DNA from: Bacteroidota bacterium
GTDB lineage: Bacteria > Bacteroidota > Bacteroidia > Cytophagales > Cytophagaceae
Length of the DNA stretch: 64,000 bases
Assembly: GCA_023458555.1 (NCBI GenBank)
Contig: JAEWYS010000020.1
Span: forward strand, 316,415 to 380,414
Reading direction: 5' to 3'
This document shows, in pieces, positions 34,409-44,168 of the stretch. The first letter of the stretch is position 1. Every line of letters begins with the position of its first letter. The position numbers and the translations under genes are program-made. Under the pieces are notes generated by a model. That model saw only the letters and a program-made list of their open reading frames with translations. It was not told the origin of the DNA and ran no database searches.

Positions 34409-34945
34409 ATGAGAAACATATGCTTTGCTATTTTGCTGTTGTCATTGTTGTCGTGTGAAAAAGAAAAATTTCCTAATGTAACGAATGATGGAATCAATAC
34501 GTTCGGCATGCGTATTAACGGAGTGGAGTGGACTCCTGATGTTAAAACTTTCTTTAATGGAAAGATAAAACCGAAGGCGGTTTTTTTTCCCAACAATTCA
34601 ACATTGATGCTTGAAGCAGTTGGCGATGGCGAATGTTTTTTTTCCGTAACGATTAACGGTTTGGGAAGGTATTACTTTAATAAATCATTTTCGCCTTATG
34701 TTAAAGAGACAGATCAAGTTTGGGATCCCATACTGTATCGGACCAGATATTCGCTATTGACTCAGCATTACATTTTGCATGATTCGTTGGAGAGTAACAT
34801 TACAATAACCCGATTTGATACTATAAACAAAATTGTATCGGGGATTTTTAGTTTAAGATTAGAAGATAGTATAAAACATGAGGTAAAAGAAATTACCGAA
34901 GGGAGATTTGATTTAGTTTATTATCGAGAAGAGAATGAAATTTAG
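34409..34945 (+). CDS. Lipoprotein of unknown function
   Basis: 178 residues. The N-terminus MRNICFAILLLSLLSC has a lipobox with Cys16. The mature region looks all-beta (MRINGVEWTPDVKTFF, MLEAVGDGECFFSVTINGLGRYYF, ISGIF-like end strands) and resembles small DUF-type Bacteroidota lipoproteins that start with a NGxxW motif, but I cannot name the family. It starts 3 nt after the fibre-like gene and overlaps the lipase gene by 11 nt, so the three are translated from one message. It may be a surface partner of either neighbour. Confidence 0.75.
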   Translation: MRNICFAILLLSLLSCEKEKFPNVTNDGINTFGMRINGVEWTPDVKTFFNGKIKPKAVFFPNNSTLMLEAVGDGECFFSVTINGLGRYYFNKSFSPYVKETDQVWDPILYRTRYSLLTQHYILHDSLESNITITRFDTINKIVSGIFSLRLEDSIKHEVKEITEGRFDLVYYREENEI

Positions 34946-36974
34946 AGTATTAGTGTTATTGGTACTGATTGTGTCATCAGGTATGCTGATTGCTCAGCCT
35001 TTTAGTCTAACTTCGACAAGAAGTTATTTAGGTTCAAATGCTTCAGGGCAGTACCAGATTTATAGAAGCAGTGTAAATCATTCAATTACACTAAATAATC
35101 TGCGTAAGCCATTGATTTTTGTGGAAGGTTTTGACCCGGATAATAGCTTTGGTTTTGGAACATCCGGGAATATTTACTCAATGATTAATAGTATTGCTAC
35201 TAATAATTTGGCTTCCAGCATTCATACTAGAGGTTATGACATTATCATTTTGAACTTCAACGATGGTGGAGATTACATTCAAAGAAATGCTTTATTGCTT
35301 GTCGAGTTAATTGAGTTGGTGAATAGTAATAAACCAGGAACAGATCCTGTTGTTATTATGGGATATAGCATGGGAGGCTTGGTGGCTCGGTATGCACTCA
35401 ATTATATGGAGGAGAATAATATAGATCATGAGGTTCAATTGTTCATTTCTATAGACTCTCCGCATAAAGGGGCGCATGTTCCTGCCGGAATTCAGGCAAT
35501 GGCTAAGATGTTCGATTCTCCTGCCTATCTAACAATGTTTCCTGATTTAGCAAGTAGTTTATCTCAGTTAAATGCTCCGGCTGCCAGACAAATGTTAAAA
35601 TATAGACTTAGTAGCTCTTCAGTTCTTTCAGGGGAGCTTCCATTAAATTTTGAATTTGTATCCTTTTTCTCGGAACTTGATGGAATGAATGGATGTAATG
35701 GGTTTCCAAGTAAATGTAGAAATGTTGCTGTATCTTTGGGAAGTTGGAACGGGGTTGGGCAGCGCTCTGAGCTCGATTTGGATAATAATGGTATACGAGA
35801 TTTACAACATTCAGCTTTCCCAATAATTGAAATTAATATTCCTAAGGGAAGTCGGGATGAACTGTGGATAGTTGATATGAATGAATGTGAAATAATGGCA
35901 TCTGTTCTTTTTCAGATGTTCATTTCAACCTGTGCTTCTAGTGCATATCCGGATTTTTCCAATCGATATAGCTATTCAGGACTTGGGAATGATTCATATG
36001 CAACATTTTGGTATTTAAATACAGAACTTTTTCCTTTCATTTTTCCTGGCGGAGGCTCCAGTAGATTGTGGTGGTATAAAGATGAGGAACCTCTGGATTT
36101 TGCACCTGGAGGATTTATGCCTTTATACGATGACATAACTTCAGCCTTAGGTGGTTTTATAGATTGTTATGCAGGATATGCTAAAAATAGTACATTTGTT
36201 CCAACCATAAGCGCATTGGCTTTTGACACTGATAATGCATTTTATAATATAGCTTCAGATGCTAACAAGTTAAAAAAGACTCCCTTTGACAATATTATAG
36301 GTATAACAGGCGATAATACTTCGCATATGATAAATACTTCATTCTATTCGCAGGTCTATCCCATTGTTAACTTTATATTAGATGAAATTAGTAACGATTA
36401 TGGGGGAACTTGTGCATATGATACAAAGACATTGTCAGGAACGGTGAATAATGGTCAGAATATAGCTGTCAGAAGTGCAGTGAAAGTTTATAACAATTCG
36501 TCTTACAATGTTCAAACTGGAGCAAATGTAGGTCTCTTTGCTTCTCAGAGTATAGTATTTGAGCCTGGGCTTTTAGTGAATAATGGAGCCATTTTAGCTG
36601 CAGAAATAAGGCCGTGTGCAGAAAAGGCTTGTCATTGGCAATCAGAGGACTATAACAATTTCAGTTCGAGACTTGCGACTGGCAGTGATACTACGCATAT
36701 TACCTATAATCGTGAATATCCGGAAGTTTTGCCAATGAACGAAGCTGTTTGTGAAAAAATTACCCCTAATCCTAACAATGGCAGTTTCTCTATTGACATG
36801 ATTGGAAAGGCACGGTACGAAATTATCAATTCCTTGGGCAATACTGTTGATATGGGAACACTTTACTCGGGTAATAACCGAATCTTCTTTGCTGGTAATA
36901 CTGGTGTTTATACTTTTATAACATATGATCAGGAAAATAAAGTTATTGGGAAAGAAAAGTTTATTAAATATTAG
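34935..36974 (+). CDS. T9SS-secreted lipase/esterase (alpha/beta hydrolase)
   Basis: 679 residues with signal peptide (cleavage near MLIAQ). An alpha/beta-hydrolase domain spans ~55-480: the oxyanion segment PLIFVEGFDP, nucleophile elbow GYSMGG with Ser145, SIDSPHKGAH with Asp174 region typical of PGAP1/triacylglycerol-lipase-like enzymes, and a candidate catalytic His464 in DNTSH. Residues ~500-570 (LSGTVNNGQ to GAILAAEIRPC) are the stacked-coil repeat domain often found just before the sorting signal. The last ~75 residues (ITPNPNNGSFSIDM to EKFIKY) are a T9SS C-terminal domain. It should hydrolyse an ester substrate outside the cell; which one is unknown. Confidence 0.85.
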   Translation: MKFRVLVLLVLIVSSGMLIAQPFSLTSTRSYLGSNASGQYQIYRSSVNHSITLNNLRKPLIFVEGFDPDNSFGFGTSGNIYSMINSIATNNLASSIHTRGYDIIILNFNDGGDYIQRNALLLVELIELVNSNKPGTDPVVIMGYSMGGLVARYALNYMEENNIDHEVQLFISIDSPHKGAHVPAGIQAMAKMFDSPAYLTMFPDLASSLSQLNAPAARQMLKYRLSSSSVLSGELPLNFEFVSFFSELDGMNGCNGFPSKCRNVAVSLGSWNGVGQRSELDLDNNGIRDLQHSAFPIIEINIPKGSRDELWIVDMNECEIMASVLFQMFISTCASSAYPDFSNRYSYSGLGNDSYATFWYLNTELFPFIFPGGGSSRLWWYKDEEPLDFAPGGFMPLYDDITSALGGFIDCYAGYAKNSTFVPTISALAFDTDNAFYNIASDANKLKKTPFDNIIGITGDNTSHMINTSFYSQVYPIVNFILDEISNDYGGTCAYDTKTLSGTVNNGQNIAVRSAVKVYNNSSYNVQTGANVGLFASQSIVFEPGLLVNNGAILAAEIRPCAEKACHWQSEDYNNFSSRLATGSDTTHITYNREYPEVLPMNEAVCEKITPNPNNGSFSIDMIGKARYEIINSLGNTVDMGTLYSGNNRIFFAGNTGVYTFITYDQENKVIGKEKFIKY

Positions 36975-37010
36975 ATTGTCTTGATGACTTATTAACATTA
37001 AGATATATTT

Positions 37011-37050
37011 GAGTGTCAAAGTTATTCTTGACTTGACACTCATTTTTTTA
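37011..37050. terminator. Bidirectional terminator between lipase and acyl-CoA ligase genes
   Basis: TGAGTGTCAA and TTGACACTCA form a perfect 10 bp stem around 13 nt, followed by seven T on the plus strand. It lies 37 nt after the lipase stop and touches the 3' end of the ligase gene. Confidence 0.85.
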
Positions 37051-38994
37051 CTTTTTTTCAATTTCTTCCCTCAGCTGTTTTCGTATCAGCTTATTTGACG
37101 CAGTTTTGGGTAGCTGGTCAATTTGTTTCAACGCTTTTATCCTAAACAGCGGATTGAGGTTTTTGCTGATTTTTTCCTGTAGCGCCCCTTTCATTTTTTC
37201 GGTATCCAGCTCTTTGTCTGAAGTAACAAATACATACAGGCTTTCAGGGCCTGTTCCGTTTTCGGAAATTGCCACGGCAGCAGATTCTCTGATGTCAGGA
37301 TGGGTATTGACCTGTTCTTCAATTTCCAGTGCGCTTACCTTGATTCCGCCCAGATTCATGGCATCGTCTGTACGGCCTGCACTTCTGTAGAAAATCATGC
37401 CTTCGCTCAGAATCCGCATTAAAGCATCGCCATGCCTGCGGAGTTTTTCTTTATTGGGGCCGGGCGGTACGCTGGCATAGTATTCCTGATGATGATCTTT
37501 ATTCAGTAGTTGCTGGCTGAGACCAATAGAGGGTGGCAAGATATATACTTCTCCGTTTGTTCCGAGCGGTGCGAGCTTGCCTGCTGATTTCAGAATCATA
37601 AAATCCAGTCCGAGGGCTGGTGTTGTAAAAACGGAGGGAGAGGCAGGGTGCAAAACGGTTCCGGTTACATAAGCGCCGCCTATTTCTGTTCCGCCGCAAT
37701 ATTCGATTATGGGCGCCTGAAAACGTGCGAGTCCCATCAGATAGAAATAATCATCGGGATTGCTGGGTTCTCCGGTGGAACTGAACAACCGCACAGTCCA
37801 ATTGAATTTGTCATGAAAGTCCTGGGCTTTCCATGATTTTACCACGGATGGTATCGTACCAAGAATTGAAACTTTTTCTTTTTCTACAAATTCACCGTAT
37901 TGCAGTGTTGTGGCAGCGCCCGTATAAACAACGAGCGTTGCTTTGTTGATAAGGGCCGCATAAATAAGCCAGGGAGCCATCATCCAGCCCATACCGGTTG
38001 TCCAGGTTATCCGGTCCTCAGGGCGTATGTCATGATGGAAAAAAGCATCTGAAGCCGATTTGACCGGGGTCAGCTGGGTCCACGGGATGGCTTTGGGGGT
38101 ATTGCTCGTGCCGGAGGAAAACAGTATGCTGCTTATGTACTCGGGATATGTCTGGTAACTGTCAAAGTACGGATTACCTCCATGAATGATTTTCTCATAA
38201 TCATAGTCGCCTTCCCGAATAGCTGTATCTTTTGCTTTGCGTATCACAATAACCGGGATTTTGCCCGGAACCTGCTTCGCTTTTTCATATGTTTTTATAC
38301 TTTTTCCGTTGTAAAGATATTCGTCAATGGTTATTATGGCTTTGGCTTCACTGATAGAAATACGTTTTTCCAGCTCGGCTGGTGTGAAACTGTCAGCTAC
38401 AAGCACATTGGTAATACCGGCTCGTATTGTTCCCAGAAATGCAATAACAGCTTCTGTGCAGAATGGCAGGTAAAGAATGATTCTGTCTCCCGGACCAAAG
38501 CCATGAGAGAGCAGACCGGAGGCAAAGCAATTCACTTGTTGCTGCAGCTCCAGATAGGTCAGTTTTTGTATAGTTCCGTTTTCTGTGCCTTCAACCAATG
38601 CGGTCTTTTCATCCGGGGCCTGAAAACAGCTGTCCGTTATATTTAAACGTGCGCCTTTGCACCAGGCTGGATTCTCAAAACTTACGCTTGTGTCAAGGAC
38701 AGCTTGATAAGGAATGCTAAATTTTATATCCAGTTTGCGTATTGCATATTTCCAGAAATCTTTTCGTTTGATGCTGGCCCAGCTGAAAAATTGCTGATAG
38801 TTATCCAGGCTCAGCTCCCTCATACATTTGGCAAGATTTGCTTCTTCCAGCAGCTTATTATCCGGCATCCATATTACTGGTATATGATTTTCGGCGTAGA
38901 GCTTATTGTACTGATCCCGGAGTTGGGGAGAAAAACGAAAGTCATTTTGTTTAAGGATAAGTCTCCACTGATGGTATTTTTGATTCAGATTCAT
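37048..38994 (-). CDS. AMP-dependent acyl-CoA ligase (acetyl-/acetoacetyl-CoA synthetase-like)
   Basis: 648 residues, ANL superfamily. The phosphate-binding A3 motif is SSGTSNTPKAIPW, a variant of the usual TSGTTGxPK. The A5-like core YCGGTEIGG, the hinge region YRSAGRTDDAMNLGGIKV and the C-terminal catalytic lysine in PKTASNKLIRK are present. The WTTGMGWMMAPW and KAIPWTQLTP stretches resemble plant peroxisomal acyl-activating enzymes 17/18 and bacterial acetoacetate-CoA ligase relatives more than classical Acs. It activates a small carboxylic acid to its CoA thioester; the substrate cannot be fixed from sequence. It is probably monocistronic. Confidence 0.85.
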   Translation of the reverse strand: MNLNQKYHQWRLILKQNDFRFSPQLRDQYNKLYAENHIPVIWMPDNKLLEEANLAKCMRELSLDNYQQFFSWASIKRKDFWKYAIRKLDIKFSIPYQAVLDTSVSFENPAWCKGARLNITDSCFQAPDEKTALVEGTENGTIQKLTYLELQQQVNCFASGLLSHGFGPGDRIILYLPFCTEAVIAFLGTIRAGITNVLVADSFTPAELEKRISISEAKAIITIDEYLYNGKSIKTYEKAKQVPGKIPVIVIRKAKDTAIREGDYDYEKIIHGGNPYFDSYQTYPEYISSILFSSGTSNTPKAIPWTQLTPVKSASDAFFHHDIRPEDRITWTTGMGWMMAPWLIYAALINKATLVVYTGAATTLQYGEFVEKEKVSILGTIPSVVKSWKAQDFHDKFNWTVRLFSSTGEPSNPDDYFYLMGLARFQAPIIEYCGGTEIGGAYVTGTVLHPASPSVFTTPALGLDFMILKSAGKLAPLGTNGEVYILPPSIGLSQQLLNKDHHQEYYASVPPGPNKEKLRRHGDALMRILSEGMIFYRSAGRTDDAMNLGGIKVSALEIEEQVNTHPDIRESAAVAISENGTGPESLYVFVTSDKELDTEKMKGALQEKISKNLNPLFRIKALKQIDQLPKTASNKLIRKQLREEIEKK

Positions 38995-39063
38995 AACTAA
39001 AAGTGGGTTATAAAAAGATGCACACCTATCTGTATTAACGGGGAAAACGGATAAAAGATTTGG

Positions 39064-39123
39064 GAAAAGAAAAGCGGCAGGCCTTTCCGATTCAGTAGTC
39101 TGTTTCGTAAGTTGCTGCCGCTT
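39064..39123 (-). terminator. Terminator of the YqaE/Pmp3 gene
   Basis: AAGCGGCAG and CTGCCGCTT form a 9 bp stem around a long loop; the minus strand continues CTTTTCTTTTCCC. It lies six bases beyond the stop codon. Confidence 0.6.
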
Positions 39124-39128
39124 ATTGA

Positions 39129-39317
39129 TTATGTGGTTGATACTTCTTCTGAAACCGGATGTTTTACCAGAAGTATGAATGCGTGAATTACTCCGGGCAG
39201 CCAGCCTATCAGTGTCAGTAATATGTTTAAGAAGAATTTGCCTCCTATTCCAAACCGGATTACTACAGCAATCGGCGGGAAAAACAATGCCAGAATTCTT
39301 AAAGCTAAATTACTCAT
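39129..39317 (-). CDS. YqaE/Pmp3 family membrane protein
   Basis: 62 residues with two membrane helices, the whole protein matching the UPF0057/Pmp3 pattern: LFFPPIAVVIRFGIGGKFFLNILLTLIGWLPGVIHAFILL. In yeast and plants, relatives maintain membrane potential and salt tolerance; in bacteria they are stress-induced, with unclear mechanism. It is a complete small gene with its own terminator, located between the ligase gene and yceI, all transcribed leftward, without evidence of an operon. Confidence 0.93.
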   Translation of the reverse strand: MSNLALRILALFFPPIAVVIRFGIGGKFFLNILLTLIGWLPGVIHAFILLVKHPVSEEVSTT

Positions 39318-39424
39318 TATCTCCTCCTCATTTTTAATCCTTCTGATATATCAACGCTGGCAGAAAAAAATGCGTTCGGAGATAGCGGATGATTTATTCA
39401 GTATCGAATATAAGGGGTATAAAT

Positions 39425-39453
39425 AAAAAAGGCTCAGCAACTGAGCCTTTTTT
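39425..39453. terminator. Bidirectional terminator between yceI and yqaE-like genes
   Basis: AAAAAAGGCTCA and TGAGCCTTTTTT pair perfectly around GCAAC, 20 nt past the yceI stop. Confidence 0.9.
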
Positions 39454-39473
39454 ATTTATACAAATTTTACGGG

Positions 39474-40073
39474 TTATATCTTTGCAATGATGTTGATATT
39501 CAGGGTAAATATATCATCAATGGCTTTGTCTCCCAGATTGTCGAAGAAGCTCCCTGAGCCATATTTGATATCATAGCTTGTACGATTTACATCAATTTTG
39601 GCTGTTCCGCTCAGGGTTTTTCCATCGGTAATCACTTTCGCAGGAAATTCTACCGGTAAGGTTTTTCCTTTTATGGTTAATTGGCCTTTTATAGTATATT
39701 CATCTTGCTGAACAGGTGATATTGAACTGATCACAAGTTTTGCCTCAGGATGTTTTTGTGTGCTGAAAAAATCATCCGATTTAAGGTGTCCCACCAGTTT
39801 CTGGTTATATTCTTCATTGGTCAGGTCAGTACAGGTAATCGATGTCATATCGATAACAAAGTTACCACCGCTTATCTTCCCGTCTGTGAGCTGTACGGTA
39901 CCGGATTTGATCCGAACATTGCCTGTATGCTCTCCGGTTACTTTTTTGCCTGTCCATGTTATGTTACTTTTATCCGGGTTTACTTGCAGTACAGATTGCT
40001 TGCTCAGTGTAAAGGCAGCCATGGTTGCTATCAGGATTGAGGCTGCCAGGGTATTAAAGAGTACTTTCTTCAT
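39474..40073 (-). CDS. YceI-family periplasmic lipid-binding protein
   Basis: 199 residues with an N-terminal hydrophobic export signal (FNTLAASILIATMAAFTLS). The YceI lipocalin-like barrel is complete: VDPDK-like NPDKSNITWTGKKVTGEHTGNV, the conserved FVIDMTSITCTDL, KLVGHLKSDDFFSTQKHPEAKL, LTIKGKTLPVEFP and the final FTLNINI. The family binds polyisoprenoid or amide lipids in the periplasm and is often stress-regulated. It is monocistronic, ending in a strong terminator. Nothing unusual is seen. Confidence 0.95.
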   Translation of the reverse strand: MKKVLFNTLAASILIATMAAFTLSKQSVLQVNPDKSNITWTGKKVTGEHTGNVRIKSGTVQLTDGKISGGNFVIDMTSITCTDLTNEEYNQKLVGHLKSDDFFSTQKHPEAKLVISSISPVQQDEYTIKGQLTIKGKTLPVEFPAKVITDGKTLSGTAKIDVNRTSYDIKYGSGSFFDNLGDKAIDDIFTLNINIIAKI

Positions 40074-40210
40074 AATCAGAATTCGTTTAATTGATATAGT
40101 TTGGTTGTGGAAATTAATAACGCAAATATATGTCTAAACAATATATGTTGCAACTTTTATTTTAAAAAAGCTCAATAGGTGTGGATTGTGATAAAATGGC
40201 TTCTGTATTG

Positions 40211-40702
40211 TCAGTTGCTGGAGTACAGACTGTTTCTGAAATGGTTCTCTATAAGATAATATTCGTTTCCGTTACGCTCTACGGTGAGGAATAGTTCCCG
40301 GTCTGCCAGCTTGATTTCAAGAATTTTTATGGCTTGCTCTTGCCCGTTACGTTCACGTAGCTTTTCTTTTCCATATAGCTCTTCATAGTGCTCGTAAGTT
40401 GCTTTATAGGCTTCGAGCGCATTGAACTTGGTGTTTTGTCCTGAGAGCCTGAGCTTTTGTGTTTTTACACCTATAAGCTGGTTTTTTCTGAATACATAAT
40501 AAATATGGGATGCATATCCTGAATCAAACTGAACGTAGTGGATTTCGTCTACATAGTTTGGTTTGGACAATTCTTCAAGAAAGATAGCCGTTTCTTTTTT
40601 CTTGACTTCATCTTTGGACTCCAGCCAGTACGAGCTTCTGTAATCCTGGGCAGATGAGATCAGCATTATATGAAAAAACACGAAGAATAAGTAATGTTTC
40701 AT
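40211..40702 (-). CDS. Secreted hypothetical protein
   Basis: 163 residues from ATG 40702; an open frame continues 24 codons upstream, but the signal peptide MKHYLFFVFFHIMLISSAQ fixes this start. The mature chain is mixed, with Glu/Lys/Tyr-rich helices (ALEAYKATYEHYEELYGKEKL) and short strands (EIHYVQFDSGYASHIYYVF, RELFLTVERNGNEYYLIEN). No family is recognised. It lies between yceI and prc, transcribed leftward, alone. It is probably periplasmic. Confidence 0.65.
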   Translation of the reverse strand: MKHYLFFVFFHIMLISSAQDYRSSYWLESKDEVKKKETAIFLEELSKPNYVDEIHYVQFDSGYASHIYYVFRKNQLIGVKTQKLRLSGQNTKFNALEAYKATYEHYEELYGKEKLRERNGQEQAIKILEIKLADRELFLTVERNGNEYYLIENHFRNSLYSSN

Positions 40703-40980
40703 AATGTATAGCGTATAGATAGGCTTTTCGCCAGAGAAAAGCACTGTGCACATCATTGGCAAAATTAAAGCCAAAAATATTAGAATTTTCTTAAATTCTT
40801 ATACTTAGTTTCTGTATTTCATTAAATATAGCTTATTCATATTGATCAATGTTTTTTGTTGAACGACATAAACGATGGATAATTTAGATAATTATTATAT
40901 AAATGGATGAAACTTTTGGAATACTTATTGATTTTATGAATATTCACCTGGCAAATTATTAGTATAGCTTTTACGATTCT

Positions 40981-43074
40981 ATGAGAAAAAATAGTTCAAT
41001 ACTCACCTTTGTTTCCTTACTTTTTGTATTTAACTCTTCCATGCCTTCGGGTGAGGGGGATAAGGATAAAGACAAAGTCCTGGCGGGAGTCATTCTGCAC
41101 AGTCTTGTGGCGGGACATTATCAGCAAAAGGAGATTAATGATGAATTTTCGAAAAATGCTTTTGATGCATACATAAAAAACATTGACTATAATAAGCGAT
41201 TTTTTACCAGGCAGGATATAGATAAGCTCAGGAAGTGGGAGTATAAAATTGATGATGAATTTAAGGCTGGCAATTTTGATCTGATGAAAAACAGCTATAC
41301 GCTGCTGAAAAAAAGAATAGAAGAGGTTGAGGAAATTTATCAGCAGATATTGTCAAAACCTTTTGATTTTTCACTGGATGAAAAAATAGAGACAGATCCT
41401 GAAAAGTACGATTTTCCTGTAAACAGAAAGGAGCTGGAGGAGTCCTGGAGGAAGTATCTGAAGTTTCAGACACTGATACGCCTCAATGAGCTTGAAAAAG
41501 AACAGCTGAAAAAAGCTGAAACGGACAAGGATTTTGCTCCCAAGCCGGTTGCAGAGCTTGAAAAGGAAGCGAGAGAAAAGGTATCGCAATCCCAGACGAC
41601 CTGGTTTAAGCGTATAAAGCAGCTGAATGAAACGGACTATCAGGCTATTTATATCAATGCCATACTTAGCACGTATGATCCGCATTCCAATTATTTCCCG
41701 CCAAAAGCCAAAGAGAACTTCGATATTCAGCTCAGCGGGCAGCTCGAAGGTATAGGAGCTACTCTGATGGAAAAGGATGGGTATATAAAGGTTGAAAAGA
41801 TTGTGCCTGGCAGCGCTTCATGGAAGCAGGGAGAGCTTAAAGCCGGTGATATTATCCTGAAGGTTGGTCAGTCTGCTGATGAGCCGGTGGATATCGTAAA
41901 TATGCGTCTGGACGATGCTGTACAGCTGATCAGGGGGAAAAAAGGAACAGAAGTGCGGCTTACGGTAAAAAAGGTAGATGGAAGCATCAAGATTGTTCCT
42001 ATTACGAGAGATATTGTAATTATTGAAGAAACGTATGCCAAATCGGCGGTTTTGGATAATGGTGTAAGAGCAGGTTATATCAAGCTGCCTCAGTTTTATG
42101 CTGATTTTAATAATAGTGGCGGGAGAAGCTGTTCGCAGGATGTGAAAAAGGAGATAGAAAAGCTGTCTGATGAAAAAATAGAAGGACTTATTCTTGATCT
42201 TCGTAACAATGGCGGCGGCTCGCTGAGGGACGTGGTCGAAATGGCAGGATTGTTTATTGAAAAAGGTCCCGTAGTGCAGGTTCGTAGCAGCGACGGAACG
42301 CTGGAGATTCTGGAGGACTACGATTCCAGAGTGCAGTATAAAGGACCTCTTATTATTCTTGTCAACGAGCTGAGCGCTTCGGCATCGGAAATCCTGGCAG
42401 CAGCCATGCAGGATTACGATCGCGGAGTTGTGGTTGGAAGCGCTTCTACGTATGGCAAAGGCACTGTGCAGCGTATGGTAGATCTTGATATGCTCATTCC
42501 GCCTGCCTACGGCAGTGTGAAGCCTTTGGGAGCGATGAAGCTTACCACTCAGAAATTTTACAGAATCAATGGCGGAGCGACGCAGCTCAAGGGCGTAGCT
42601 TCGGATATCATTTTACCGGATGATTATGCTTATATGAAAGTTGGTGAAAGAGAACTGGAGCATCCTATGCCTTGGGATGAGATCAAGCAGGTATATTACA
42701 AAGACTGGAAAGATGCTCCTGCTCTGGAAAAGCTGGAAAAGAAAAGTCATGCCCGGATTGATACCAGTTCGGTATTTAAAAAGATTGATCAGAACGCCCG
42801 CCGTCTGAAAAAGACGTCTGAACGTTCGGTGTTCCCGCTAAATCTCCAGGCTTATCAGACGGAACAGAACAAGCTGGAAGAGGAAAGTAAACAATTTGAA
42901 AATCTTTTTAGTAATATAGACGGTTTTAATGTAGATATGATCCGGGCAGAGGTAAGCGCTCTTGAGTCGGATACAGCCAAGGTAAACAGAGTTAAAACCT
43001 GGCATACCGAAATTAAAAAAGATGTGTATGTCTATGAAGCCATGCAGATACTCCATGATATGAATAAGAAGTAA
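40981..43074 (+). CDS. prc: Tail-specific protease Prc (S41 family)
   Basis: 697 residues with a signal peptide. The N-terminal ~230 residues are the Prc helical domain (HSLVAGHYQQKEIN, YNKRFFTRQDID). A PDZ domain follows (GIGATLMEKDGYIKVEKIVPGS). The S41 core carries LILDLRNNGGGSL, the Ser nucleophile in NELSASASE and the Lys in STYGKGTVQ. The DUF3340-like C-terminal part is present. Prc degrades or trims periplasmic proteins at their C-termini and acts on cell-wall hydrolases in other bacteria. It is separate from the CtpA-type protease at 23166, so both S41 classes are encoded here. A terminator follows. Confidence 0.95.
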   Translation: MRKNSSILTFVSLLFVFNSSMPSGEGDKDKDKVLAGVILHSLVAGHYQQKEINDEFSKNAFDAYIKNIDYNKRFFTRQDIDKLRKWEYKIDDEFKAGNFDLMKNSYTLLKKRIEEVEEIYQQILSKPFDFSLDEKIETDPEKYDFPVNRKELEESWRKYLKFQTLIRLNELEKEQLKKAETDKDFAPKPVAELEKEAREKVSQSQTTWFKRIKQLNETDYQAIYINAILSTYDPHSNYFPPKAKENFDIQLSGQLEGIGATLMEKDGYIKVEKIVPGSASWKQGELKAGDIILKVGQSADEPVDIVNMRLDDAVQLIRGKKGTEVRLTVKKVDGSIKIVPITRDIVIIEETYAKSAVLDNGVRAGYIKLPQFYADFNNSGGRSCSQDVKKEIEKLSDEKIEGLILDLRNNGGGSLRDVVEMAGLFIEKGPVVQVRSSDGTLEILEDYDSRVQYKGPLIILVNELSASASEILAAAMQDYDRGVVVGSASTYGKGTVQRMVDLDMLIPPAYGSVKPLGAMKLTTQKFYRINGGATQLKGVASDIILPDDYAYMKVGERELEHPMPWDEIKQVYYKDWKDAPALEKLEKKSHARIDTSSVFKKIDQNARRLKKTSERSVFPLNLQAYQTEQNKLEEESKQFENLFSNIDGFNVDMIRAEVSALESDTAKVNRVKTWHTEIKKDVYVYEAMQILHDMNKK

Positions 43075-43091
43075 GTTTAAACATGATTTAT

Positions 43092-43130
43092 AGAAAAAGC
43101 GCCTGATACAATATATCAGGCGCTTTTTCT
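43092..43130. terminator. Terminator after prc
   Basis: AGAAAAAGCGCCTGATA and ATCAGGCGCTTTTTCT form a long, nearly perfect stem around CAATAT, with A and T tracts on both sides. Confidence 0.92.
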
Positions 43131-43510
43131 ATAAGTAAATCCGGATATGTGATTCGGTATTAAATTTTTACGTGTTTTGTTTTCAGGTAAATAGTTGTAA
43201 AACATTCATATCAAAAACAACAAAACGAGAATATGCTTCACTGACCGCTGCCGGCAAATATTCATTCTTCTGTTTTTTTCAAACAAAGCGTTTCCGACTT
43301 CAATAAATTCAGCTTCTGTCAGCAGTCATACCACGATCTTGTACCTTGTCTCTGACTTATTTTCTGTGATTGGTACCAGTTATAAATCAACATATAGCGA
43401 AGTGAGTGCCTTGCCTTATCCGGGAAAATAAAATTATGAGGAACCACTCCTCAGCCCCGAGTGTTTTTAGCTAAGCGGAATGGATGTGGGATGATTAAAA
43501 ACTGATTGCT
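43131..43510. other. Non-coding gap before the response regulator
   Basis: No gene, repeat or strong promoter motif can be supported in this 0.38 kb AT-rich stretch. Confidence 0.4.
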
Positions 43511-43912
43511 ATGCTGAACGGGGTGCTGATAGTGGATGATGATAATGTGAGCAATTTTATTGCGGAAAGAGTGATAAGGAGCCATGGTGAGGTGCGTATG
43601 GTTACCTCTGTGACGGATGGGAGACAGGCTTTGAGCTACCTGAAACATCAATGTGAGGGAGATGAGGCATATGCCTGCCCTGATCTCATATTGCTGGATC
43701 TTAATATGCCTTATATTGATGGTATGGAGTTTCTGCTGAATAAAAGCAGATTTGGAGTTCCCGAGGATATCCCGGTAGTTGTGGTTACTGGTGTGGACCC
43801 ATCCAGGGAGCAGGAAAAAATTCTGAGAGATCTGGGAGTATCATACGTGGTAAAACCATTAACCGGAGCTAAGTTTGATAAGATTCTGAATGAAGTTTTT
43901 TACAAATCATAG
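43511..43912 (+). CDS. Stand-alone response-regulator receiver protein
   Basis: 133 residues consisting only of a CheY-like receiver domain. Acidic pocket residues Asp9 and Asp10, phosphoacceptor Asp63 in LILLDLNMP, Thr93 in VVVTG and Lys115 in YVVKPL are all present. An insertion (HQCEGDEAYACPD) before the Asp63 strand is typical of Rcp1-like single-domain regulators common in Bacteroidota. There is no output domain and no adjacent kinase; it may act in a phosphorelay or by protein binding. The next gene, encoding a repeat protein, is 256 nt downstream. Confidence 0.9.
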   Translation: MLNGVLIVDDDNVSNFIAERVIRSHGEVRMVTSVTDGRQALSYLKHQCEGDEAYACPDLILLDLNMPYIDGMEFLLNKSRFGVPEDIPVVVVTGVDPSREQEKILRDLGVSYVVKPLTGAKFDKILNEVFYKS

Positions 43913-44168
43913 TCAGAGGGATTAGATTGTGATTGTATAAATGTTTTATAAAGGTATTTTTTTGATTTTTTTCATAAACTTCCCATTCTTACTTTCGTAG
44001 AAATGCAGATGTTCTTTCAATAGTCAATAATATATTGAAGGCAAGGGGGAGGATTTTAAGAGGGAAAGTACTGATTTTTGTGCACTATCATGTGTTTTTG
44101 AATCGTTAGATGAAATAGTTTTCCGTAACTTAGTTCTGTAAAAATTATATCGTATAGTTGGTTTTCTT

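Noticed and set aside
40703..40774. 24-codon upstream extension of the secreted hypothetical protein
   Set aside because: The signal peptide starts at the ATG at 40702; the extension would place a second hydrophobic stretch before it.
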